Source of the DNA: an uncultured Sutterella sp.
GTDB taxonomy: Bacteria; Pseudomonadota; Gammaproteobacteria; Burkholderiales; Burkholderiaceae_F
Assembly: GCA_949287305.1 (NCBI GenBank)
Contig: CASEFX010000032.1
Location: 1 to 57,315 of the forward strand
DNA: 57,315 nt
Direction: 5' to 3'
How positions within the stretch are numbered: the first letter of the stretch is position 1; each line of letters starts with the position of its first letter. A program made the translations under genes and the position numbers. Below, in pieces: positions 1-7,970 of the stretch. Under the pieces are notes generated by a model. That model was not told the origin of the DNA and did not search any database. It worked only from the letters and a program-made list of their open reading frames with translations.

Positions 1-58
1 ATGTGGAGGAAGGAGACGTCGTCTGATGGACTGGGCGACGAGATTGTTGGGGCTGAGT

Positions 59-125
59 GTTCAGTTTTGCGTTCAGGTTTACCTGTCGGAATGTTCAGGT
101 TTTCTCGTCGGAGCCTGTTCAAACT
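59..125. repeat. Repeated TTCAGGTTT-type motif, possible insertion-sequence end
   Basis: Four spaced copies of a motif beginning GTTCA lie here: GTTCAG at 59, GTTCAGGTTT at 71 and at 93, and GTTCAAACT at 117. They are followed by AAGGTGTCAGCC. Spaced internal repeats close to an end are typical of IS21-type elements, so this may be the outer end of an element whose body lies left of the window. No transposase can be read here, so the assignment is weak. Confidence 0.25.
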
Positions 126-460
126 AAGGTGTCAGCCAACAACCTATGACCGTTCAGTCCGACGGCCCGTCATCTTCCTCCCGCGTGTTGGGAGCGAAAC
201 CTCCTGGGCTTTCATCCCTCCATTCCCTTGCGATCTTCGGCGAGTAGAAGGCGTTGCGTGTACCGTGAGCCCCTCGAATCGAACCGCTCGCTCACCTGCA
301 GACACCTCGTGAGGATCCACGCTCCGGAAACGCTCCCATAGCCGTCCCCCGTCGAGGCGCAAACTCGGCACCGTTCGCACCAACATCCCCCCATACGGCC
401 GCTCTGCGGCCCTCAGAGAGCAATCCAAGGCCCCGCCCTCGATTTGCCACACCCGAACGC
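126..460. other. No recognisable gene
   Basis: Open frames exist on both strands, for example a 106-codon minus frame at 144-464. None has a good ribosome binding site or a recognisable domain. I see nothing else here. Confidence 0.4.
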
Positions 461-497
461 ACAACGGCCCGCCGAATCGAGTTCGACGGGCCGTTGT
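461..497 (-). terminator. Hairpin downstream of sstT
   Basis: The arms ACAACGGCCCG and CGGGCCGTTGT pair perfectly around a short loop in which CGAA can also pair with TTCG. The hairpin lies 32 bases past the stop of the transporter gene. There is no clear T-run, so the terminator role is likely rather than certain. Confidence 0.5.
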
Positions 498-528
498 AGA
501 CGGTTATGCGCTCAGGAGCGGATGCTCG

Positions 529-1773
529 TCAGGCGTTCTCCTTGGCGATGCGCTCCGCACGCTTGCAGGCGGCATAGGTGAAGAGGACGTCGGTCGAGGA
601 GTTGAGCCCCGTTTCGCAGGAGTCCTGCAGGACGCCGATCACGAAGCCCACGGCCACGACCTGCATGGCGGTGTGCTGATCAATGCCGAAGAGACCGCAG
701 GCCAGCGGAATCAGCATGATGGAGCCGCCCGGAACGCCCGAGGTGCCCGCCGCACAGATGGTGGCGACGACGCAGAGGAAGAGCGCCGTGGGGATGTCGA
801 CCGTGATGCCGAGCGAATAGGCGGCCGAGAGCGTCAGGACCGTGATCGTGATCGCGGCGCCGCCCATGTTGACGGTGGCCCCGACCGGGATCGACACGGC
901 ATAGGTCGCTTCAGGAAGATTCATGCGGCGGCAGAGTTCCAGGTTCACCGGAATGTTCGCGGCCGAAGAGCGCGTGAAGAAGGCGGAGATCCCCGACTCG
1001 CGAAGCGTCAGGAAGGTCGCGGGATAGGGATTGTCGTGCGTGCAGAGCCACACGATGAAGGGATTCACGACGAGCGCGACGAAGGCCATGGAGCCGATCA
1101 GGACGGCGAGAAGGTGCGCGTAGTCGACCATCGCGCCGAGACCTTCGGTGGCGAGGAGTTCGGAGACGAGACCGAAGATACCGAAGGGCGCGAAGCGGAT
1201 GACGAGCGAAACGATGAATTCCACCGCGCGGGAGGCGTCCTGCAGAACCTTGCGGGTTTCGTCCGTACCCTTGCGAAGGACGAGACCCATGGCGATGGCC
1301 CAGGCGAGGATGCCGATGTAGTTGGCCGAAGCGAGCGCGTGGAAGGGATTGTCGACGAGATTGAGGACGAGCGAGCGAAGCACGTCGCCGATCCCGCCCG
1401 GAGCGTTCACGTCCGCACCCTGCGCAACGAGCTGAATCGAGGACGGAAGCATGAAGCTCGCCGCCACAGCAACGAGGGCCGCGGAGAAGTTTGCGACGAG
1501 ATAGATGAAGATGATGGGCTTGATGTGAACGGATTCGCTCAGGTCGCTTCGGCCCGCGATGGAGCTCATGACGAGGACGAAGACGAGGACCGGGGCGACG
1601 CCCTTCAGGGCCGTGACGAAGATCGTGCCGAGAAAGCCCGCGGACTTGGCGAGTTCGGGAGAAGAAAGGCCGAGAATGCAGCCGAGAACGAAACCTACGA
1701 GAATCTGCTTGATGAGAGATGCCTGCAGAAAAGGCATGGCAAAGCGGAAGACTTTGCGTAGCGATGTGCGCAT
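529..1773 (-). CDS. sstT: Sodium:serine/threonine symporter SstT
   Basis: The 414-residue protein is a multi-pass inner-membrane carrier of the dicarboxylate/amino-acid:cation symporter family. It matches E. coli SstT closely along its whole length (recalled by eye). Landmarks are [16 protein letters not shown] N-terminal segments, the serine-rich [13 protein letters not shown] stretch near residue 270, the [14 protein letters not shown] stretch near 305, and [22 protein letters not shown] near the end. SstT imports serine and threonine with Na+. The ATG at 1773 is preceded by AAAGGATC at a suitable distance. The gene stands alone, with hairpins on both sides. Serine uptake suits an asaccharolytic gut anaerobe, which is inference. 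Confidence 0.95.
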   Translation of the reverse strand: MRTSLRKVFRFAMPFLQASLIKQILVGFVLGCILGLSSPELAKSAGFLGTIFVTALKGVAPVLVFVLVMSSIAGRSDLSESVHIKPIIFIYLVANFSAALVAVAASFMLPSSIQLVAQGADVNAPGGIGDVLRSLVLNLVDNPFHALASANYIGILAWAIAMGLVLRKGTDETRKVLQDASRAVEFIVSLVIRFAPFGIFGLVSELLATEGLGAMVDYAHLLAVLIGSMAFVALVVNPFIVWLCTHDNPYPATFLTLRESGISAFFTRSSAANIPVNLELCRRMNLPEATYAVSIPVGATVNMGGAAITITVLTLSAAYSLGITVDIPTALFLCVVATICAAGTSGVPGGSIMLIPLACGLFGIDQHTAMQVVAVGFVIGVLQDSCETGLNSSTDVLFTYAACKRAERIAKENA

Positions 1774-1874
1774 GAGGGGGATCCTTTTGTTTTGAAGAGG
1801 GTTTACCTCGGCCGAAGGCTCTTATGGCGGCCTTGTAACCAAAGACTTACTGATTGTAGCGCCATCGGACAAAG

Positions 1875-1912
1875 CAAAAGAAAACTCCCGCCGTCCGAAG
1901 ACTCGGGAGTTT
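1875..1912 (-). terminator. Rho-independent terminator of the YqhA-family gene
   Basis: AAACTCCCG (1882-1890) pairs with CGGGAGTTT (1904-1912). On the minus strand the stem is followed by TTTTCTTTTGC. It sits about 40 bases past the stop of the gene at 1954. Confidence 0.8.
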
Positions 1913-1953
1913 CGAGAGGTTTCCGCGGGAAAACGCAAGAAGGCGTTGCGTTT

Positions 1954-2448
1954 TCAGTGCGCCTTCTTCGTGAGGAGGTCGATCCCGCACATGACGAGGG
2001 CCGAAAGCACGAAGGTCAGGTGGATGATCACGTACCAGAAGAGCTTGTCGTTTTCGGTGGTCGGGATGTTCATGAAGACGCGAAGAAGATGGATCGACGA
2101 GATCGCAACGATCGAGGCGGCCACCTTGTTCTTCAAGGACCCGGCGTCCATCTTGCCGAGCCATTCGAGCTTGTCCTTCGACTCGTGAATGTCGAGCGAG
2201 GAAACGAAGTTTTCATAGCCCGAGAACATCACCATCACGATGAGACCGCCCACGAGGCCCATGTCGATCATCGAGAGGATGCCGAGAATGAGATCGGCCT
2301 CCTTCATCTCGAGAACGTGCGGGATGATGTGGAAGGCTTCCTGGAAGAATTTGATGCCCAGACAAAGGAGCGCGAGCGTGAGACCGAGATAGATCGGCGC
2401 GAGCAGCCAGCGGCCCGCATACATGGCGCGTTCGAAAAAGGATTCCAT
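1954..2448 (-). CDS. YqhA/UPF0114 family inner-membrane protein
   Basis: The 164-residue protein has the same length as E. coli YqhA and the same layout: an aromatic N-terminus ([20 protein letters not shown]), a second hydrophobic segment around [21 protein letters not shown], and a C-terminal membrane helix. The GYENFVS motif near residue 75 and the conserved [22 protein letters not shown] stretch are hallmarks of TIGR00645. Function is unknown in the family. The reading frame is open further upstream to 2826, but that part overlaps the neighbour's terminator, so the ATG at 2448 is chosen. No strong Shine-Dalgarno sequence is seen. Confidence 0.88.
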   Translation of the reverse strand: MESFFERAMYAGRWLLAPIYLGLTLALLCLGIKFFQEAFHIIPHVLEMKEADLILGILSMIDMGLVGGLIVMVMFSGYENFVSSLDIHESKDKLEWLGKMDAGSLKNKVAASIVAISSIHLLRVFMNIPTTENDKLFWYVIIHLTFVLSALVMCGIDLLTKKAH

Positions 2449-2501
2449 CGCTAGAAAAAGTGGACGGTGAAAAGGAAAGGCGATTGTATCAGAAGATCCG
2501 G

Positions 2502-2543
2502 AAAAAAACGCTCCGGGAGAGCCTTTCGACTTTCCCGGAGCGT
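2502..2543 (-). terminator. Rho-independent terminator of the nitronate monooxygenase gene
   Basis: ACGCTCCGGGA and TCCCGGAGCGT form an 11-bp stem. On the minus strand it is followed at once by seven T residues (2502-2508). Confidence 0.9.
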
Positions 2544-2567
2544 CCGCTTTTCCCGCTCCCTGCGGCA

Positions 2568-3833
2568 TCAGGCCGGCACGGGAAGGAGAATTTCGTCGCG
2601 ACGGCTCGTGAGATAGTCGCGGAAGATGTGTTCGGCGGGCGGCTGATACCAGGTCCCGTCGGGGAGCTTCACGCTCGTTTCCTTGAGGCGCCAAGCAGTA
2701 GCCCCGCAGGTCCAGAGCTTGTAGTTGCGCATCTGAACGCAGAGGCACGTCTTCTCGGCGATCGCCGGCTGCTTGACGTCGGGGTGTTCCGCCACGGCCT
2801 CGCGGTAGGCCTTGAGGTACTGGCACTCGCCGTGGTCAAGCATGTAGCCGTAGGCCTCGCACTGGGGCTTCGTGTTGGCGTTGATGGCGGGCGAACAGGC
2901 GAGCATGCGCATGGGATAGCCCGTCGGGGAAATGCCGTTCACGACGATTTCGTCCTTTTCGGCGTTGAAGTAGCGCTCCTTCACCTCGTCGGGGATGCCC
3001 GACTCGCGGGCGACGGTAAAGCGCGTCGCCACCTGCACGGCGTCGGCCCCGTCTTCGAGCGTGCGCACGCCGTCGGTGCCCGTGAAGACCCCGCCCCCGG
3101 CAATGAGGGGAATCGAAAGGCCCTTCTCCGTCAGGTACTGCTTCACGTCACGCACGATGTCGGAGAGCTTGAAGTTTGCCCAGTCAAAGCCGAAGCCCAG
3201 GTGTCCGCCCGCAAGGGGCCCTTCCACCACGACGAAGTCCGGAAGACGTTCGGTCTTCGCGGTGCGGCGCAGGAAGATGTTGAGCGCGCGAACGGACGAG
3301 ACCACGATCCCGAGCTTTGCGTCCCGGAAACGGGGATTATCCGCCATCAGTCCGAAACTCGAGGTATGAAGACCCGCGGAAAGGCTGATGCCGTCGATTC
3401 CGGCGTCGAGCGCCGCGTTGAGGCGGGCCTTGAGCGAACCGAGCGGGTCGTTCATGGTGAGCTTTTCCATGACGTTGATGAATACGAGTCCGTCCCCCTT
3501 CTTCGCACTCATGACGTCTTCCACGTAGCCCTTGGTGGCGCGGCGGATGCTTTCGAGATCAAAGTGCATGTCGGGCTTCGGGGCGAGCCCGGCAAAGGCT
3601 TTACAGAGCTTGGCCTTGGCAGCCGTGAAATGGGTCCCGAGAAGACGGTCCGAGACGTCGGGCATCATGGCGTCGGAGATGTGGCCGATGCCGCCGCAGC
3701 GGGCGACCTCGAGCGCGAGCTCCTTCGTGGAGATGTTGACCCCCATGCCGCCGAGGACGATGGGCAGCAGCTCCTTTTTGCCGAGAAAGAGACGGTAGTC
3801 GTTGAGACACTTGTCGAGAATGGATTCGTTCAT
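2568..3833 (-). CDS. Nitronate monooxygenase family FMN enzyme
   Basis: The 421-residue TIM-barrel flavoprotein belongs to the 2-nitropropane dioxygenase / nitronate monooxygenase family. The N-terminal [13 protein letters not shown] is the first FMN loop, [12 protein letters not shown] near residue 200 carries the family histidine, and [20 protein letters not shown] near 240 is the phosphate-binding loop. The C-terminus is longer than in classical enzymes and carries several cysteines ([20 protein letters not shown]). This longer form is common in anaerobes, where the substrate is usually untested. The ATG at 3833 starts at MNESILDKC. The frame stays open to 4022, but the extra residues do not look like a protein domain. 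Substrate unknown. Confidence 0.85.
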   Translation of the reverse strand: MNESILDKCLNDYRLFLGKKELLPIVLGGMGVNISTKELALEVARCGGIGHISDAMMPDVSDRLLGTHFTAAKAKLCKAFAGLAPKPDMHFDLESIRRATKGYVEDVMSAKKGDGLVFINVMEKLTMNDPLGSLKARLNAALDAGIDGISLSAGLHTSSFGLMADNPRFRDAKLGIVVSSVRALNIFLRRTAKTERLPDFVVVEGPLAGGHLGFGFDWANFKLSDIVRDVKQYLTEKGLSIPLIAGGGVFTGTDGVRTLEDGADAVQVATRFTVARESGIPDEVKERYFNAEKDEIVVNGISPTGYPMRMLACSPAINANTKPQCEAYGYMLDHGECQYLKAYREAVAEHPDVKQPAIAEKTCLCVQMRNYKLWTCGATAWRLKETSVKLPDGTWYQPPAEHIFRDYLTSRRDEILLPVPA

Positions 3834-5029
3834 GGCAGTCGTGTGGTGGGCCGCAACAGAGCGGCGAAAAAACGTGGGGGAAAGTCTGCGGGAGGGAGGA
3901 CTGCTTTCGAACGCCCTTTTTATGCGGGTAAACACGGAGAAGAAAAGTCCGCTAGAATGCGTTTCCTCGAAGGAAAAGCGGCAGCACAAGGCTTTCGGAC
4001 AACGTAAACAAACGTTTCGCATCCGTTCGGATGAACGTGATTACGGGAGGCCTTCAGGCATCGACGCGAAGGAGCGCCTAGGCAAAACCACCCGTCGCGG
4101 GCATGCATGCCTCGCAGGGCGCGGTCGGCCACCGGGATCGGTGTTCCGAAGCACGGTTCGGGGCGTCCCTTTTGTCGGATGAACGCCCTTGTCGGAGGTC
4201 GTCGGAAGCCGGAGAAAAGGTCACGGAAGCCGTCTTCGCCGAGTTCGATTTTTGCCCGATTCTCTTAAGACGGGGTTCAGCTCCGGCAGGAAGAATTCGC
4301 CTTCCCCGGCTCGCGACCGGCCTCCTTTCCCGTCCGTTCGGGAACTTTGACGAGGCAACGGCCGTCAAGAGCGGCAAGACCTTCGGGAGGGAAGCACTCC
4401 GCAAGGACGGCGCGAGACACGAATGGAGACCGACGAATCCTCAGAAAACCAACGCAAAAGGAGGCGAACGGCATTAATGCCCCGATCGGTGTCTTTACAA
4501 AAGAATGCGGTGAATTCTTTTTGGTTTTTGAAGGAGGCATCGGAGATCGCCCGGCAAGACGGCAAAGGCCCCGGATCATTTTCCTTGAACCTACAGAAAT
4601 GTAGCGCTCAACGCAGACCGCACGAAGGAAACTTGAAAGGGGAGAGAACGATTGTTCCGATCGGGAACTATATGTAAGACAAAAAGATGCAAATCTGCAA
4701 TTTTCAAAACGATCCGTTGAGGAGAGTGTTCCCGAATACGAGGGCATGAAGAACCCCACACACGAGAGGAGACCGGTTCGACGAGAGAAGAACATCAATC
4801 TAGAGACAAAGCATACTGTTCTTAGTCGTGAAAAACGTTTTTCAAATTCTCCAAAGTCGATGCTGTTTTCTGACATCGACACGACATATTACGATCATAT
4901 AAGGCGCAGAATATTAGGTTTTATAGCCGTTATTCATCGTATCCTATGTATTGTGCGGTTTTAGACATTCTTCACATATCCATTCAAATCCGCATTGAAC
5001 TGTCCGATTTTAACCATCTTCCGGATTTT
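3834..5029. other. Long stretch without a recognisable gene
   Basis: About 1.2 kb separates two divergent transcription units. Several overlapping open frames exist (for example 4277-4882 minus, 201 codons), but all are low-complexity Ser/Arg-rich translations without start signals or domains. From about 4460 the sequence becomes clearly more AT-rich than its surroundings. The motif NCGNTTTTARMC occurs near 4955 and 5004 and again at 5071, just before the XRE gene, and could be an operator. Confidence 0.4.
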
Positions 5030-5058
5030 CTGACAGAGGCCCTTCAAAATCGTATAAT
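5030..5058 (+). promoter_or_regulatory. Sigma70-type promoter of the XRE-hipA-like operon
   Basis: CTGACA (5030-5035) and a perfect TATAAT (5053-5058) are separated by 17 bases. The expected start near 5065 gives a leader of about 43 bases before the XRE gene. Similar CCGNTTTTAAC boxes at 5004 and 5071 flank the promoter and could bind the XRE protein. Confidence 0.7.
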
Positions 5059-5107
5059 TCATCTCATAAACCGTTTTAACACTCTTTACTCACAGGATTC
5101 TACGTTT

Positions 5108-5413
5108 ATGAGACCATCGTTCGCGACGGCGGAGGCCGTTGAAGCTCTCGGCCGAAGGATACGCTTCCTTCGTATTCAGAGAAAGCTTCAGCAAAAAATC
5201 GTGGCGGAGCGTGCGGGTATTTCCGTCAACACCCTCTCGAAAATGGAACTCGGCGACTGCGGCGTTTCGATTGGGAACATCGTTTCCGTCCTGCATGCCA
5301 TCGGCGTGGACGACCCCTTCTCTTCTTTGGGTACCGACGAGCTTTACGACGGCTTTTTGACGGACCGCCCTCTTCCTCGGCGTGTGCGTCGCCGCCGGGT
5401 GAAGGAGGAATAA
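5108..5413 (+). CDS. XRE-family transcriptional regulator, HipB-like
   Basis: The 101-residue protein has one helix-turn-helix of the XRE/HTH_3 type at about residues 14-66 (LGRRIRFLRIQRKLQQKIVA, then AGISVNTLSKMELG). A short basic tail follows (RRVRRRRVKEE). The ATG at 5108 has CAGGA upstream; the longer open frame to 4946 runs into the promoter and is rejected. The stop is 5 bases before the HipA-like gene, the classical hipBA order, so it is probably the DNA-binding partner and autorepressor of that operon. Whether it acts as an antitoxin is doubtful, because the partner appears catalytically dead. Confidence 0.85.
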   Translation: MRPSFATAEAVEALGRRIRFLRIQRKLQQKIVAERAGISVNTLSKMELGDCGVSIGNIVSVLHAIGVDDPFSSLGTDELYDGFLTDRPLPRRVRRRRVKEE

Positions 5414-5418
5414 CAAAA

Positions 5419-6816
5419 ATGTTGCGCTCGGACCACCGCATCTGGCAGCTCTCCTATCCCCTCACCTTTGAGAGCGATTTGGAAAAAAGAATTCCCGTCG
5501 GCCGTCTTCATGTACGTGACGACAATGCGTCAACGCTTCGTCGTTCCGAATTGGAGTCCCGATCGGGATCTTTATTGGAAGGCGATGAAAATTCGGACCC
5601 GAAGGCCTCCAAAAAGACCAAACGGCGTACCGTTCTCGCGCCGCAGCCCTCCCTCTGGTTCGAGTACGACGAAGCGTGGTTGTCCGAAGGCTTCGCCCTC
5701 TCCCACGACCTCCCTTTGAAGGATGGTCCGATCCTGCCGAAAAAGGGAAAGCGTCTCTTTGCTTTTCTCGAAGACCTTCGACTCGATTCCGAGATTCGTT
5801 TCCTCGTCGAGGAGGCGAGTGACAAAGGCGTTTCACTCGACTGGATGCTCGGCGTCAAGCCGGAAGAGGCCGCATTCACGTCTCTTCTGGAGGAGAATTC
5901 CTCGCTTGGCGCTCTCTCGGCGGCGCTTGAGGGCGACGTCAAACCGCTCGCTCCCGCCCTTCTTGCGAAGATTCTCTCGCATCGTCCCGCGCTTCCCGTC
6001 TTTCAGTCCCAAGGCGACGAACTTCTCTACGCCCATCATGCGGCGGAACGAAACCGTGCGGGAAAGGCCGAACTCGAACTCCTTCTCTCCGCCCGTACGC
6101 TTCCCGGACGCTCGCCCGTCTATTCGGTCCTCGTCGACAAACGTCCTGCGGTAGCGACCTTCGGCCTCTCCTCGGAACCCGTTCACGCCGCGCTCTGGCA
6201 GGGTTTTTCTTTGGAAACGGCCCGTGCCGTCGGGATCCGCACCGTAACACCCACGCTCAAAATGCTGATGGGCGAGCCCGTGCTGCTTCGCACCCGAGCG
6301 GATCGAGACGAGGCGAACCGTCCCTATGCGGCGCTTTCCGCCAAGTCCCTGATCGCGCCCAAGGGAACGGGCTTGAGAAAGACGATCACCTATTCCGACA
6401 TCGTCGACTTTCTCACGCAGGAAGGTGCCGCGCCCAAGGAGGACCTCCCCGAAGTCTGGCGCCGCATGGCCTTTACGCTTCTCACCGGTCCCACGGGAGA
6501 CCATCCCGAACGGTGGCTTTTCATCCGCCCCGTCGGACGTCATTCGGACGGTTGGCGGCTCGCTCCCGCGCACAGCCTCACCTTCACGTCGCCTTCGTTG
6601 TCGCCCCGGGGCGGCATGCGTCTTCGCGCGGGATCGTCGCGCTTCACGACGGACGAGGCGATCACTTACGCCCCCTACTTCGATCTTTCGATTCAGGAGG
6701 CGAAACGCTTCGTTCTCACGGTGCGCCGTCGTCTTCTCGACTGGGACGCCGACGCCCGCGAGTACGGCATCCCCCCGCGGGAAATCGAAGCCATGGCGGA
6801 CGCCTTCGAAGACTGA
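5419..6816 (+). CDS. HipA-like protein, probable pseudokinase
   Basis: The 465-residue protein has the HipA layout: N-terminal couplet domain (VGRLHV, then WFEYDEAWLSEGFALS at 80-95) and a C-terminal kinase-like domain (LPEVWRRMAFTLLTG at 343-357, GWRLAPAHSL at 378-387). In active relatives the catalytic loop reads NTDDHxRN and the metal-binding motif SPAYDL. Here they read PTGDHPER (358-365) and APAHSL (382-387), so the catalytic Asp, the metal Asn and the second Asp are replaced by Gly360, Arg365 and Ser386. The nucleotide-binding lysine of the AKF motif is Thr247. A 40-residue charged insertion (about 36-75) splits the N-terminal domain. It is intact as a reading frame, so this looks like a retained pseudokinase rather than decay. 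The comparison is by eye. Confidence 0.85.
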   Translation: MLRSDHRIWQLSYPLTFESDLEKRIPVGRLHVRDDNASTLRRSELESRSGSLLEGDENSDPKASKKTKRRTVLAPQPSLWFEYDEAWLSEGFALSHDLPLKDGPILPKKGKRLFAFLEDLRLDSEIRFLVEEASDKGVSLDWMLGVKPEEAAFTSLLEENSSLGALSAALEGDVKPLAPALLAKILSHRPALPVFQSQGDELLYAHHAAERNRAGKAELELLLSARTLPGRSPVYSVLVDKRPAVATFGLSSEPVHAALWQGFSLETARAVGIRTVTPTLKMLMGEPVLLRTRADRDEANRPYAALSAKSLIAPKGTGLRKTITYSDIVDFLTQEGAAPKEDLPEVWRRMAFTLLTGPTGDHPERWLFIRPVGRHSDGWRLAPAHSLTFTSPSLSPRGGMRLRAGSSRFTTDEAITYAPYFDLSIQEAKRFVLTVRRRLLDWDADAREYGIPPREIEAMADAFED

Positions 6817-6859
6817 TCTTCGTGGCACAATGCACCAAAACACCTTTGAAGGAGACGGC

Positions 6860-7642
6860 ATGTCCAAAACCTATGCCCTCATCACCGGCGCTTCGAGCGG
6901 GATCGGTCTCGAGATCGCCCGTCAGCTCGCCGCGCGCCGCATGCATCTGACGCTCGTCGCCCGTTCGGGAGACGTGCTCGAAGAAGTGGCCCGTGAACTT
7001 ACGGAACGCTTCGGCGTCGACGTTCGCACCGCTGCGCTCGATCTTTCCGAGTCCGACGGTTGGGGGAAGCTCGAACGACTCATTGAAGAGGACGAACGCG
7101 AGCTCACGCTTCTCGTCAACAACGCGGGCGTGGGCGCCTTCGGCTCGGCCCTCGACGTTCCCGAAGAGCGCGTGCGCACGATGCTTCGCCTCAATATCGA
7201 AGCGGTGACGCGCCTCACGCTCTTTTGCGCAAAGCGCTTCCGGGAGCGCGGACACGGCCGCATCCTCAACATCGCCTCCACGGGCGCCTTCCAACCCTGC
7301 CCCTGGCTTGCGGTCTACGGCGCCACGAAGGCCTACGTGCTCTCCTTCAGCGAAGCCCTTTCCGAGGAACTGAAGGGGACGGGCGTCACCGTAACTGCCT
7401 TCTGCCCGGGTCCCACGCGCACGAACTTCGGCACCGCGGCGGGGCTCGAAGAGGACTCTCCCTTTGACGAATACGCCCAGGACGTGCGGCCCGTCGCCCG
7501 AGCGGCGTTGGACGCCGCCTTCCGCGGCGCTCCCGTGGAAATCGAAGGCTGGCTCAACCGCTTGGTCGCGGTCGTCGCGCAGATCGCACCGCGCACCCTC
7601 GTACGGCAAATCGCCGCGAAACTTCTGCGCAAGATGCGCTGA
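6860..7642 (+). CDS. Short-chain dehydrogenase/reductase
   Basis: The 260-residue classical SDR has the cofactor loop TGASSGIG at residues 8-15, the NNAG motif near 91, the catalytic Ser in NIASTGAFQP, and the YGATK active site near 154. An Arg close to the first strand (LVARSGDVLEE) suggests NADP(H). The closest general type is the DltE/YqjQ-like group acting on unknown substrates. The ATG at 6860 has GAAGGAG at ideal spacing. It starts 44 bases after the HipA-like gene and may be co-transcribed with it. The last 30 residues are amphipathic (APRTLVRQIAAKLLRKMR) and may bring it to the membrane, which is inference. Confidence 0.9.
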   Translation: MSKTYALITGASSGIGLEIARQLAARRMHLTLVARSGDVLEEVARELTERFGVDVRTAALDLSESDGWGKLERLIEEDERELTLLVNNAGVGAFGSALDVPEERVRTMLRLNIEAVTRLTLFCAKRFRERGHGRILNIASTGAFQPCPWLAVYGATKAYVLSFSEALSEELKGTGVTVTAFCPGPTRTNFGTAAGLEEDSPFDEYAQDVRPVARAALDAAFRGAPVEIEGWLNRLVAVVAQIAPRTLVRQIAAKLLRKMR

Positions 7643-7722
7643 TTTGCCGTCCCCGAAGCCGCCGCAGGCTATACTTCGGGGGCCGCGGAACTTCTCCGCC
7701 AAGCTTTTTGAAAGGAAACACC

Positions 7723-7899
7723 ATGCGTAAGCACATGCGCCGCGTCACGTTCAAGGTCGAATACGGCATGACCTGGGGCTGGTACTGCCATTTCCGTGAA
7801 CTCTTCCGCCGCTTCAAGAAGGGCGACGATTCGGTTCTCGACGAACTCGGCAAGTACCTCAACCTCGACGAAAAAGAGGCCGAAGCCAAGGACGAATAA
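7723..7899 (+). CDS. Conserved-looking 58-residue hypothetical protein
   Basis: This small basic-then-acidic protein starts MRKHMRRVTFKVEYGMTWGW. It has an aromatic centre, then FRELFRRFKKGDDSV and an acidic helical tail. A TTG at 7708 is possible, but AAAGGAAACACC in front of the ATG at 7723 decides the start. The gene lies 80 bases after the SDR gene and is followed at once by a strong terminator, which supports a real expressed gene. I do not recognise the family and see no signal peptide or membrane helix. Confidence 0.7.
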   Translation: MRKHMRRVTFKVEYGMTWGWYCHFRELFRRFKKGDDSVLDELGKYLNLDEKEAEAKDE

Positions 7900-7915
7900 G
7901 TCCCGCCTTTACATG

Positions 7916-7953
7916 AAACCCCGTTGCGGCAGAACCGAACGGGGTTTTCTTTC
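7916..7953 (+). terminator. Rho-independent terminator after the 58-residue gene
   Basis: AAACCCCGTT (7916-7925) pairs with AACGGGGTTT (7938-7947), followed by TTCTTTC. Confidence 0.88.
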
Positions 7954-7970
7954 ATTCCTCTTCGGGAATC

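Noticed and set aside
4277..4882. 201-codon minus frame in the gap before the XRE gene
   Set aside because: Ser/Arg-rich translation, crosses a sharp change in composition, no start signal.
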